From positions 1-64,000 of the forward strand of contig CAMDTN010000006.1 in assembly GCA_945907755.1 (NCBI GenBank): DNA of 64,000 nucleotides, written 5' to 3'. Below, piece by piece: positions 36,510 through 44,296 of the stretch (positions are counted from its first letter, which is position 1; each line of letters begins with the position of its first letter). The translations under genes and the position numbers were made by a program. The notes below the pieces were generated by a model that saw nothing but the letters and a program-made list of their open reading frames with translations, was not told the DNA's origin and did no database searches. This stretch comes from Singulisphaera sp. GP187. Its GTDB lineage: Bacteria; Planctomycetota; GCA-002687715.

Positions 36510-36974
36510 ATGGCAATGATTGCACCCGGCGCCGTCGCCCCTCAGTTCAAACTCGACAGCCACCTCGGCACGAGCGTGAGTCTGTCGGACTTCGCAGGCA
36601 AGCAGAAAGTTCTGCTCGTCTTTTACCCTCTCGCTTTCACCCCAACTTGAAGCGTCGAAATCCCAGGCATCGAACAACTCAAAGGTGAGTTCGAAGCCTG
36701 CAACACCCAAGTCTTGGGTGTCAGCATCGACAGCAAGTTCACTAATGGTGCGTGGGCCAAGTCCCTCGGCGGAGTGAACTATCCGCTTCTCTCGGACTTC
36801 CATCCGAAGGGCGCCATGGCCGCAGCCTATGGGCTGTACCTGGATGCCCGTGGCATCAGCGACCGCGCCACCGTGCTCATCGGCACCGACGGCAAGGTGC
36901 AGTGGTCTGAATCCGTGGGCCCTCCGGGCAAGCGCGAAGCGGCTGATCTGCTGGCCAAGTGCCGTAGCTGCTGA
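36510..36974 (+). CDS. Peroxiredoxin (AhpC/TSA, BCP/AhpE-like), probable selenoprotein (in-frame TGA = Sec47)
   Basis: 154 residues if the TGA at 36648-36650 is selenocysteine. The thioredoxin fold begins APGAVAPQFKLDSHLG and continues LLVFYPLAFTPT, then U47, then SVEIPGIEQLKGEF. In peroxiredoxins this is exactly the peroxidatic Cys of PxxxT(S)xxC. The frame then runs through VLGVSIDSKFTNGAWAKSL and YPLLSDFHPKGAMAAAYG to a C-terminal CRSC before TGA, matching the family to the end. No resolving Cys occurs five residues after U47; Cys64 or the C-terminal CRSC could serve. AAGGAAAG upstream of the ATG is a good ribosome site. Peroxide reduction is the expected role. Confidence 0.88.
36664..36700 (+). 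promoter_or_regulatory. Candidate SECIS element of the peroxiredoxin selenoprotein
   Basis: Stem CAGGC (36664-36668) with GCCTG (36696-36700), an A-A mismatch, then TCGA with TCGA, and an inner ACTC/GAGT closing the loop AAAGGT (36681-36686). The apical loop starts 30 bases after the TGA, within the bacterial SECIS window. The inner pairing has a three-base bulge, and an alternative with a 13-base loop is possible. Confidence 0.6.
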
Positions 36975-36989
36975 TCCGCTCCCAGAACT

Positions 36990-37886
36990 TCAACACACCG
37001 CGGGCGTTGGCACCACAAGTGTGCCGGCGCCCGCGTTCATTACTGCCGTGTGGCCCAGCGGCAGTGTGACTTGCGTTCCATTGTGGCCGCTGCGCAGCCC
37101 GCTCATCACTGGCACACCCAAATCGCCGCAGCGTTCTTCGATCACTTGGGCAAACTCAAAGTGCGGGCGCGCCGCGTCGGGCACCCAGCCCGTGAAAGTT
37201 CCAAACACGATGCCAGCCACGCTTTGGAGTCGGCCCGACAAACGCAATTGCGTGAGCATGTTGTCCACGCGGTAGGGCGCTTCAGCCACATCCTCCAGCA
37301 ACAGAATCGCGCCGGTGAAATCGGGTTCGTAGGGCGTGCCCAATGTGCGCAGCAACACAGTGAGGTTGCCGCCGATCAGTGGGCCGACGGCCTCACCGCT
37401 GCGCACGCAGGTGCAACGCTCGCCAGCGAGGCTGATCACCCCTGGTGCTTCAAGCCCCAAGCAACGCAGCAGCGCCGCGCGTTCTGCGGCGTCGGTGCAA
37501 TCCACTGCGATGGGCCCAAGGAAACTCACCACGCCCGCGCAGCGTCCGATGGCCGCGTGAATTGCCGTGGTGTCGGAGTAGCCGATGACAGGCTTCGGCC
37601 GTGCACGCAACGCTGCGTAGTTCAGCAGCGGCAGCAAGCGCAAAGCACCGGCACCACCGCGCAGACACCAAAGGGCGGCGATGTCGTCGCGCTCTACAGC
37701 GGCGTTGAAATCCGCAGCGCGCTCGGCGTCGCTGCCAGCCATGTGGCCATGCATGCCACGGGCGTGGGGCATCAAGACAGGTTCGAAGCCCAGCTCACGA
37801 ACCGTGGTTTGCGCTTGGTCGAAGCGCGCTGCGGGGGCCACGGCACCCGAAGGTGCAAGCAGTGCGATGCGCTCACCTTGGCGCAT
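36990..37886 (-). CDS. LD-carboxypeptidase (S66 family)
   Basis: Muropeptide L,D-carboxypeptidase-like serine peptidase. It has 298 residues. The triad is visible: nucleophile Ser104 in IGYSDTT, Glu198 in LLLEDVAE and His268 in GLRSGHNGTQVTLPLG. ALWCLRGGAGALRLLP precedes the nucleophile as usual. No signal peptide, so a cytoplasmic murein-recycling role is likely. The start MRQGERIALLAPSG gives the family N-terminus; a longer in-frame start at 37970 adds only low-complexity residues. Confidence 0.92.
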   Translation of the reverse strand: MRQGERIALLAPSGAVAPAARFDQAQTTVRELGFEPVLMPHARGMHGHMAGSDAERAADFNAAVERDDIAALWCLRGGAGALRLLPLLNYAALRARPKPVIGYSDTTAIHAAIGRCAGVVSFLGPIAVDCTDAAERAALLRCLGLEAPGVISLAGERCTCVRSGEAVGPLIGGNLTVLLRTLGTPYEPDFTGAILLLEDVAEAPYRVDNMLTQLRLSGRLQSVAGIVFGTFTGWVPDAARPHFEFAQVIEERCGDLGVPVMSGLRSGHNGTQVTLPLGHTAVMNAGAGTLVVPTPAVC

Positions 37887-37914
37887 GCTGGCACTGCCTT
37901 CTGAGCTAAGACCA

Positions 37915-37940
37915 CTGCCACGGCGTGGTGCCCGTGGCAG
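37915..37940 (-). terminator. Hairpin upstream of the LD-carboxypeptidase gene
   Basis: A perfect 9 bp stem (CTGCCACGG/CCGTGGCAG) with an 8-base loop lies between the 29-residue basic gene and the LD-carboxypeptidase start. It could end the former transcript or sit in the leader of the latter. There is no T tract. Confidence 0.4.
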
Positions 37941-38010
37941 TATTCGGCCAAGCCCCGCAGGCGACATCATGCTTCAAGCCTGCGGCTGGCCGCTAGGCGG
38001 CCGACACCCA

Positions 38011-38100
38011 TCACTTGAAGCGCTTGGTGCGACGGGCCTTGTGGTTTCGAGGGCGTTTGCCGTGGTTGGCTTTGTTCAATTTGCGTGAATTGGCTGGCAT
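38011..38100 (-). CDS. 29-residue highly basic protein
   Basis: Very small ORF, MPANSRKLNKANHGKRPRN then HKARRTKRFK, with 13 Lys/Arg of 29. CCAAGGA lies about six bases before the ATG, a strong ribosome site. Composition and size resemble small ribosomal or ribosome-associated proteins (L34/L36/THX/COX24-like), but I do not recognise the family. It lies in the gap between LD-carboxypeptidase and the RCC1 gene. Confidence 0.55.
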   Translation of the reverse strand: MPANSRKLNKANHGKRPRNHKARRTKRFK

Positions 38101-38309
38101 GTTGTTCCTTGGCTCCACTGCGAGGCGCTGCAAGCAGGCCAGCTCAGGGGGCCCCATGGTGCGCGTTGGGGGCTGCTCATTCAAGCCTCGGTCTCGCAGA
38201 CAGAAAAATGCGCGCCGCCGGCAGATGTTGTCCGAGCATGCCGCACCCAAACGCAACATTTTTCGCCGCAGAGCGTTCTATCGGTGCACCCAAGGCAGGA
38301 TTATCTCCT

Positions 38310-40022
38310 ATGAAGTTCATGCTCCTATTCGTTGTGGCGTTTTCGGTCTGTGTTCAAGCGCAGGCTCCGATCCTGACCGGCCTCAGCCCCAACAGCGTTG
38401 CCGCAGGCTCCAATAGTGCAAGTGTGACTCTCACTGGCGCCGGGTTCTCGCCCAACTGCACGGTGCGCTGCGGCGCCCGGGTGCTTGCTGTGAATTACGT
38501 CAACGCAACATCGCTGCAGGTGGCCTTGCCCGCGTCCGACTTGACCAGTGGGCACACGCTGCTGCTGCGCGTCGAACGCCCGCTGTTTGGCATTTCTGGG
38601 GCGCTGCCACTGCGCGTCACTGGAGAGAGCCTTGCCTCCGGGGCATGGCATTGCGTTGCTCTCACTTCAACTGCGAAAGCTTCCGTGTGGGGTTCCAATT
38701 TCTCCGGGCAACTGGGCAACGGCACTTTCCTCACCAGCGGCTACCCACTGCGCCTCAGCGCAACCGGCGTGGCAGCAGCGAGCGCAGGCCAAGGGCACAC
38801 CTTGCTCGTGAACAACGACGGCACCCTGCGTGCAGCGGGCTACAACGCGTCCGGACAACTGGGCATGGGCGATACCACTACGCGTGGGACGCTTGCGGCG
38901 GTGCCGGGCATCAGCAACGCCATTGCTGTGGCTGCCGGTGGATACCACACCGTAATCCTCTTGGCCGACGGCACTGTGCGCACTTGTGGTGAGAATGGGT
39001 CGGGTCAACTCGGCCTCGGCGACACCACCGATCGCACATCCTTCACGCCGGTCGCTGGACTCTCGAGCGTCGTCGCCATCTGCGCTGGTGAAAGCCACTC
39101 GCTGGCATTGCTCGCAGACGGCAGCGTGCGCGCTTGGGGCTTGAACAGCAATGGCCAACTGGGCCTAGGTGACACGAGCATGCGCACCTCACCCACCGCC
39201 ATCAACACACTCAGCAATGTCGTGGCGCTCGCCGCCGGTGGCTGGCACAGCTTGATGTTGGCCGCAACCAGCACGGTATGGAGCTGCGGCGCAAACCTAT
39301 CTGGTCAGCTTGGCCTCGGTGACAACACCGACCGCATGACTCCCGCCAGCACCAGCGCCACTAATGTCAGCACCATCGCTGCAGGGGGCTACCACTCTGC
39401 GATTCTCAGCGCAGGCGGCACCATCCAAAGTTGTGGCGACAACACCAGCGGCCAACTGGGCTTAGGCGACAACCTGACCCGCACCAGCTTCAGCGTTGTT
39501 CCGTTGCTCACGGCCCGCGCTTTGGCCGCAGGTACTGCACACTCGCTGTTCCTTGGGCCATGGGGTTTGGTCTACGCCAGCGGCAGCAATACCTATGGCC
39601 AGTTGGGCGACAACAGCTTCGTCAACAGCAATTTTCCGGTGCAGGTTGCGTACCTCGATCTCACCCCGGTGACATTGGCGCTCAGTGCACAACTGCCTTC
39701 CACTTTCACCATCGAGACCAATGGCGCCATCGAACACGCGGGCCATGTCTACCTGAATGCGTTCTCGGCAGATCCGCTGAACGCGACTCAACCCTACTTG
39801 GGGCAGTGGTTCGGGTTGTTCCTCGCTTACGACGATTTGCTTTTCTTTGTCAACACGCCGCCCTTCGTGGGCGTCCTGAATGCTGTCGGAGTGAGTTCTG
39901 CGGCGCTGACCTTGCCGTTACCGACACTCACAGGACTGCAGATCTTCGGTGTCTCCACAGTGTGGGACCTGAACGCTGGGATTTACACCGGCTACAGCGC
40001 CATCGCTACGCACACCTTCTAA
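38310..40022 (+). CDS. Secreted IPT plus RCC1-repeat protein
   Basis: 570 residues. Signal peptide MKFMLLFVVAFSVCVQAQ. Residues ~20-110 are an IPT/TIG domain (PILTGLSPNSVAAGS, LTGAGFSPNCTV). Residues ~118-440 are about six to seven RCC1 (regulator of chromosome condensation) repeats of ~50 residues, each with the pattern AAGGYHTVIL...VRTCGENGSGQLGLGD; these form a beta-propeller. Residues ~455-570 are the C-terminal module also present at 1-1680 and 26438-28093. It is probably a surface-exposed or secreted binding protein. The longer open frame upstream is not coding-like. Confidence 0.85.
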   Translation: MKFMLLFVVAFSVCVQAQAPILTGLSPNSVAAGSNSASVTLTGAGFSPNCTVRCGARVLAVNYVNATSLQVALPASDLTSGHTLLLRVERPLFGISGALPLRVTGESLASGAWHCVALTSTAKASVWGSNFSGQLGNGTFLTSGYPLRLSATGVAAASAGQGHTLLVNNDGTLRAAGYNASGQLGMGDTTTRGTLAAVPGISNAIAVAAGGYHTVILLADGTVRTCGENGSGQLGLGDTTDRTSFTPVAGLSSVVAICAGESHSLALLADGSVRAWGLNSNGQLGLGDTSMRTSPTAINTLSNVVALAAGGWHSLMLAATSTVWSCGANLSGQLGLGDNTDRMTPASTSATNVSTIAAGGYHSAILSAGGTIQSCGDNTSGQLGLGDNLTRTSFSVVPLLTARALAAGTAHSLFLGPWGLVYASGSNTYGQLGDNSFVNSNFPVQVAYLDLTPVTLALSAQLPSTFTIETNGAIEHAGHVYLNAFSADPLNATQPYLGQWFGLFLAYDDLLFFVNTPPFVGVLNAVGVSSAALTLPLPTLTGLQIFGVSTVWDLNAGIYTGYSAIATHTF

Positions 40023-40041
40023 GGCTGCACGCCACTCGATC

Positions 40042-40069
40042 AGCGGCGAGCCCCAGAAGGCTCGCTGCT
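40042..40069. terminator. Bidirectional hairpin between convergent secreted-protein genes
   Basis: AGCGGCGAGCC pairs with GGCTCGCTGCT (one G-U) around CCAGAA: 11 bp. It lies between the stops of the RCC1 gene (plus) and the next gene (minus), overlapping the latter's stop by one base. No T tract on either side. Confidence 0.5.
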
Positions 40070-40857
40070 CAGTGCGCGTTGACAGCGACGCCAAGCCCGC
40101 TGGTGGGCTCGCGCTTGAACTGCACCGCTATGGCAAAGCGTTGCAGCGGATCGAGCAGTGGTGTGCCGCGCAACGACGCCACTGTGCCTTTGAAATCGAT
40201 CACAACTCCAGGCACGGGCAACAACGAGAACTCATCCAGAACCCAGACTTGGATCACGCTGTTGGGCGCTCCGTTGAAGTCGAACGCAATATCCACGCCC
40301 GTCAAGACTCCAGACGGATCTGATGCTGCGTTCTCCAACCAGAATAAGACGCCTTCGTCACCTTGGAAGGGCAGCACCTGGGTGGCCACAGGGTTGTCGA
40401 CGGCCACAAGCACCGGCGCGATGATGTCGAACTCTGGCACCCAAGGCGGGGCCGCAGACAGGACGACGGAAATGCGCACGCTGCTCGCAGTCGCCACACC
40501 GCAGGTGGCAATGCTGATGGGGCACGATCCCGAGTGCGGCAGCGCGGGGATGTTCACACGCGTTTCCCCCACGCCCAGTGGGTAGTTGAAGTGCTGCCCG
40601 CCCACACTGAGGTCATGGATGCGCGGTGCGCTACCAGTGCAGCCGGGTGCCGGTTCGATGCGAATGGTGACATCGTTGGCGTTGAAGCCCGTGTTGTTCT
40701 GCAACCGCCCAATGGCCGCGGGCGATGAAGTCCCGGACAACGCCGATGTAGGCATGTCCAGCGAAGTAGCCCCACCAGTGATGCTGATGGTGCCCAAGAT
40801 GGCGGGCTGGGCCCAGACAGAAGCAAGCAACAAGAGTGTGCACAAAGCGTGGCGCAT
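40069..40857 (-). CDS. Hypothetical secreted protein
   Basis: 262 residues with signal peptide MRHALCTLLLLASVWAQ. The mature part is beta-rich (TISITGGATSLDMP, ISVVLSAAPPWVPEFDI, VIQVWVLDEFSLLPVPG) with four Cys between 75 and 120 that could form disulfides. No known domain recognised. It is convergent with the RCC1 protein; composition is like the other secreted proteins here. Confidence 0.7.
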   Translation of the reverse strand: MRHALCTLLLLASVWAQPAILGTISITGGATSLDMPTSALSGTSSPAAIGRLQNNTGFNANDVTIRIEPAPGCTGSAPRIHDLSVGGQHFNYPLGVGETRVNIPALPHSGSCPISIATCGVATASSVRISVVLSAAPPWVPEFDIIAPVLVAVDNPVATQVLPFQGDEGVLFWLENAASDPSGVLTGVDIAFDFNGAPNSVIQVWVLDEFSLLPVPGVVIDFKGTVASLRGTPLLDPLQRFAIAVQFKREPTSGLGVAVNAH

Positions 40858-41000
40858 GAGATTCCTCCAAAGTCCGGGTCATGCTCCCTGAGCCGCGCCG
40901 CAGCGAGATCGCCCCAGACCCTTAGGAAGTGCGCACACACCCGCGCAAGGCCATGTTGCAACGCAAAGGGGCGGACCTTGCGGCCCGCCCCAGTGGAGAA

Positions 41001-41074
41001 CGCACCCAGGAGGAGTTGAACCTCCAACCTGCTGATCCGTAGTCAGCTGCTCTATCCAATTGAGCTATGGGTGC
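41001..41074 (-). tRNA. tRNA-Arg (anticodon ACG)
   Basis: 74 nt. Acceptor GCACCCA/TGGGTGC, D arm AGCTCAATTGGATAGAGCA, anticodon stem GCTGA/TCAGC around CTACGGA giving ACG, T arm GGAGG/CCTCC with TTCAACT, discriminator G, no encoded CCA. ACG needs A34-to-inosine editing by TadA, encoded at 13111-13587. Confidence 0.95.
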
Positions 41075-41085
41075 AAATCGCGGCG

Positions 41086-41113
41086 ATTCTACGGAGCACC
41101 GCGCCGCCTTCAA
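41086..41113 (-). promoter_or_regulatory. Sigma-70-type promoter of tRNA-Arg
   Basis: On the minus strand TTGAAG (41113-41108) and TAGAAT (41091-41086) are 16 bases apart, and the -10 ends 11 bases before the tRNA. Same -10 hexamer and distance as the tRNA-Ser promoter. Confidence 0.6.
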
Positions 41114-41436
41114 GTCACCCCACGAAAACCTGCAGCATGAGCGCGTGCTTGTCGCGCACCGTGGTCGCGAGAGCTGCGCTGGCATCCCGAGCTCCGCACG
41201 GCGAATGGTCGCTCTGCCGACCGGTCGGATGCACTCCAACGGTCGGCTGCCACGACCATGCCGCGCTGCGCCCGGGCTAACAGTGGACTCAACGCTGGGC
41301 ATGGGCATGTGCCCAAGCGCAGAGCCCAGCGGCGGAGTGTGCTCCATGGGCGCGGCAGCCGGTCGTCTTCGCCCGACCGGCCGAGCGCCCATGGGCACAC
41401 GCAGCCACGCCCGTGACCGCGCAGCAGGACCTATGC
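41114..41436. other. Unassigned 320 bp gap with three strong stem-loops (possible structured RNA)
   Basis: No coding sequence is credible here. Three GC-rich structures are visible: 41337-41400 (GTGTGC/GCACAC, CCATGGGCGC/GCGCCCATGG and inner GCCGGTCG/CGACCGGC), 41294-41330 (GCTGGGC/GCCCAGC with inner TGGGCA/TGCCCA), and the palindrome CCGACCGGTCGG at 41217-41228. It lies downstream of glyA and upstream of the tRNA-Arg promoter on the same strand. It could be a glyA terminator region or an independent non-coding RNA. I could not match it to RNase P RNA, tmRNA or 6S RNA. Confidence 0.45.
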
Positions 41437-42735
41437 CTAGCTGCGGTACAGCGGGCGCTCGCGGCAAAGGGCGAGGACCTCGCCCTTCACTTGGGCGGCC
41501 ACCGTTTCGTCCGTCGGAACACATAGCACGCGGTCCATCATGCCCACCACCCTGCGGAAATCCTCTTGCGTGAAGCCGCGCGATGTCATCGCCGGGGTGC
41601 CGAGGCGGATGCCACTGGTGACAAGCGGCGAGTTGCGGTCGAAAGGCACCATGTTCTTGTTCACCGTGATGTGCGCGCGAGAGAGCGCCTCTTCGGCGGC
41701 CTTGCCCGTGATATTCCGGCTGGAGAGGTCCAGCAGCATCAAGTGGTTGTCGGTACCACCAGACACGATGCGGTAGCCGAGGCTGCTGAAAGCTGCAGCC
41801 ATGGCGGACGCATTCGCGATCACGCTCTTGCAGTAGGTGCTGAATTCCGGGCGGAGCGCTTCGCCAAAGGCCACGGCCTTGGCAGCGATGATGTGCATCA
41901 GCGGCCCGCCTTGAACTCCAGGGAACACCGCCGAATCCAACAGCTCGGACATCATCTTCAGACGCCCGCTCTTGGGTGCTGTTTTGCCGAAAGGGTTTTC
42001 ATAATCTTTGCCCAGCAACAGCATGCCGCCACGAGTGCCGCGCAATGTTTTGTGCGTGGTGGTGCTGACCACATGGCAGTGCGGCATAGGATCGTTCAGC
42101 AGCTTGGTCGCGATGAGGCCGGCGGTGTGTGCCATGTCCATCCACAGGAACGCACCCACTTCGTCGGCGATGGCGCGGAACGCCGCGTAATCGAAATCGC
42201 GTGAGTAGGCGCTGGCGCCGATGGAGATCAGCTTCGGTTTCACGGCGCGAGCTTGATCGCGCACTTTGTCCATGTCGATGCGCCCTTCCAGCGGGCCATC
42301 AGCTTCCACTCCGTAAAACTCGGCTTTGTACAGCAGCCCTGAGAAATTGACCGGCGAGCCGTGAGTCAAGTGCCCGCCATGAGACAGATTCAGCCCCAAC
42401 AGCGTGTCGCCGGGCTTCAAGAAAGCCAGATAGATGGCCAAGTTGGCGCTAGCACCGGAGTGCGGCTGCACATTCACCCAGTCGCAGCCGAAGAGTGCCC
42501 GTGCGCGAGAGCGCGCGAGGTTCTCGGCGTCGTCCACATGCACGCAACCGCCGTAGTAGCGCTTGCCCGGCAAGCCTTCCGCGTACTTATTGGTCAGCAC
42601 GCTGCCTGCGGCTTCCATCACCGCGGGCGAAACGAAGTTCTCGGAAGCGATGAGTTCGAGGCCGTCTTCTTGGCGCTCCAACTCGCGCGCAATGCAGGCC
42701 GCGATTTCAGGGTCGTGTTGATGCAGTGCGCTCAT
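41437..42735 (-). CDS. glyA: Serine hydroxymethyltransferase
   Basis: PLP enzyme interconverting serine and glycine with tetrahydrofolate. It has 432 residues. [41 protein letters not shown] and the Schiff-base Lys229 in [16 protein letters not shown] are all present, as is FPGVQGGPL and the C-terminal [15 protein letters not shown]. No glycine riboswitch is apparent in the short upstream gap. Confidence 0.97.
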   Translation of the reverse strand: MSALHQHDPEIAACIARELERQEDGLELIASENFVSPAVMEAAGSVLTNKYAEGLPGKRYYGGCVHVDDAENLARSRARALFGCDWVNVQPHSGASANLAIYLAFLKPGDTLLGLNLSHGGHLTHGSPVNFSGLLYKAEFYGVEADGPLEGRIDMDKVRDQARAVKPKLISIGASAYSRDFDYAAFRAIADEVGAFLWMDMAHTAGLIATKLLNDPMPHCHVVSTTTHKTLRGTRGGMLLLGKDYENPFGKTAPKSGRLKMMSELLDSAVFPGVQGGPLMHIIAAKAVAFGEALRPEFSTYCKSVIANASAMAAAFSSLGYRIVSGGTDNHLMLLDLSSRNITGKAAEEALSRAHITVNKNMVPFDRNSPLVTSGIRLGTPAMTSRGFTQEDFRRVVGMMDRVLCVPTDETVAAQVKGEVLALCRERPLYRS

Positions 42736-42793
42736 GCTCGAAGCTCCTTGGGCGCGCGCACGATAGCGGCACGCCCGAAGCCGGGGAAGCGCG

Positions 42794-44296
42794 TCACTTC
42801 ACTGCTGGGGTGGATCCGTCCGGCAGCGGCACGACTTCCTTCTGATCCGGCAGCTCGCCCCAGATGCCCCAGGGTTTCCATTTGCGCGGAGCTTGGCGTC
42901 GATCGGTCTGGATATGCCCGTACAGCGGCGTCACTTCTTCGTCGTAAGCCAGCCGCCCGTTCACCCAAGCCTTCTCTACAAAGGCGCGGTAGTCCAAGGG
43001 CTCGCGATCCAACAGCAACAAGTCCGCGTCCTTCCCCACTTCGAGGCTGCCCACGCGGTCGGACACTTGCAGCAATTCCGCCGGCGTCAGGGTAATGGCG
43101 CGGAGCGCTTCTGCATCGGTAACACCGCCACGCACAGCGAACGCCGCTTCAAGGTGCAAGCCCATCAAATCCCGCCCGCCAAGGAGTGTTGTGGTGATGC
43201 CTGTGTTCAAAGTGAGCACCGCCCAAGGTACGCCCGTGCGCTGCATGATCGCCGGGTTGTCGATGCGCCAACCATGCGGTGCACTGACATTGGGATCGGT
43301 GTAGGGCCGCGTGCCGCGAACACCCAATCCGCGCGGCAGCAGAACAACGCCGCGAGCGTGACGCCCCACTTCGGCAGGAATGGTCCATGCTTCTTGCGCT
43401 GTATGCAGCACTACGGGCACGCCAAACTCTGCGGCAAGGCCAAGCGCGTGTTCGATATGACGGCGATTGTCGGCGTAATAAAACACCGGGATGTCGCCAT
43501 CCATGGCTTCTGCCAATGCGGTGCACGCTTCGTCAGTCTTCGGCTCTTGCGCGTCCTTCTTGCCACCAGCGAGTTCCTTCAACCACGCCTTGCGCGCGGC
43601 GCGATGCTTCTTCGCGCGTTCGAACAAGTCGCGCTGTTCGGCGATGGCACCACCGCCCTGCGGCACCGGCGAATTCAAGTACAGCGCCGCCGGCTCGCGC
43701 AGCGCGAAACCCTCCACGGTGCCATGCGTGAGCTTGCCAACCGTGCCGCCCAGCACGCCGGTGTGCGATCCCGTGAACGCGCTACCGGAAAACCCAAACA
43801 GCCCGGCGAAATCTGCCATGCCACCAGATTCATGGGCCGTGGTGATGCCGTTGGCCAGCGCCAGCACCATGAAATCTGCGAAGGGATCGAAACGGTGTTC
43901 GCCCTTTTCTTTGCCGCTCGCATTGCGCAAGCCCAACGGGCCTTTCGCTGCAATGGCGACGAAACCCGGGCACACATGCTTACCCGTGGCATCAATGACT
44001 TCCGTGCCCGCTGGAATGTTGATCTCTTGGCCGACATCCACGATCTTCGAGTCTTTCACGAGAATTGTGGCGCCTTGCAGCACGGGCCCGCTGACAGTGT
44101 GAATGGTGGCGCCCTTCAACGCGAACCACTTGCCCGGCAGCTTCGTTTCCGGTGCGGCTGGCTTGGCAGCGTCGGCAGCCTTCGCATCAACGGCTTTGGT
44201 TTCCGGAGGTTTTGCTTCGGGCTTGGGCACATCGCCCTGAGCGTGAAGCGGCATCCAAGCGAGCAAGGCTGCAAGCAGCACGAGTGCGGTGCGCAT
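42794..44296 (-). CDS. Secreted amidohydrolase-like protein 8 of the array (degenerate metal site)
   Basis: Last gene of an eight-gene run. It has 500 residues: signal peptide [20 protein letters not shown], a Lys/Ala/Pro/Glu linker (~25-54), then an imidazolonepropionase-like fold recognised by the small beta-sandwich halves [19 protein letters not shown] and [19 protein letters not shown]. After the CPGF strand end, where catalytic members have HxH, it reads VAIAAKG; the late TDxP-type Asp is replaced in LTLNTGITT. It is therefore probably non-catalytic, or uses another site. The ATG shares a base with the preceding stop (TGATG). Confidence 0.8.
   Translation of the reverse strand: MRTALVLLAALLAWMPLHAQGDVPKPEAKPPETKAVDAKAADAAKPAAPETKLPGKWFALKGATIHTVSGPVLQGATILVKDSKIVDVGQEINIPAGTEVIDATGKHVCPGFVAIAAKGPLGLRNASGKEKGEHRFDPFADFMVLALANGITTAHESGGMADFAGLFGFSGSAFTGSHTGVLGGTVGKLTHGTVEGFALREPAALYLNSPVPQGGGAIAEQRDLFERAKKHRAARKAWLKELAGGKKDAQEPKTDEACTALAEAMDGDIPVFYYADNRRHIEHALGLAAEFGVPVVLHTAQEAWTIPAEVGRHARGVVLLPRGLGVRGTRPYTDPNVSAPHGWRIDNPAIMQRTGVPWAVLTLNTGITTTLLGGRDLMGLHLEAAFAVRGGVTDAEALRAITLTPAELLQVSDRVGSLEVGKDADLLLLDREPLDYRAFVEKAWVNGRLAYDEEVTPLYGHIQTDRRQAPRKWKPWGIWGELPDQKEVVPLPDGSTPAVK

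Noticed and set aside
36714-36974. Peroxiredoxin as a truncated pseudogene starting after the TGA
   Set aside because: The frame before and after the TGA is continuous and conserved, the TGA sits exactly on the catalytic Cys, and a ribosome site and start lie upstream; selenocysteine explains it better than decay.
31674-36974. TGA read as tryptophan throughout the genome
   Set aside because: Many well-defined genes here end in TGA with immediately overlapping starts, so TGA is a normal stop in this genome.
41114-41436. RNase P RNA, tmRNA or 6S RNA in the gap after glyA
   Set aside because: I could not find the conserved RNase P or tmRNA core sequences on either strand, nor a convincing 6S bulge, so it is left unassigned.
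40922-41524. A 200-codon open frame on the minus strand from 41524 to 40922
   Set aside because: It runs through the tRNA-Arg gene and the hairpin-rich gap and overlaps the 3' end of glyA; composition is random Arg/Ala/Pro and no family is recognisable.
42736-42793. Glycine or folate riboswitch before glyA
   Set aside because: The upstream gap is under 60 bases and has no tandem glycine-aptamer or tetrahydrofolate motif.
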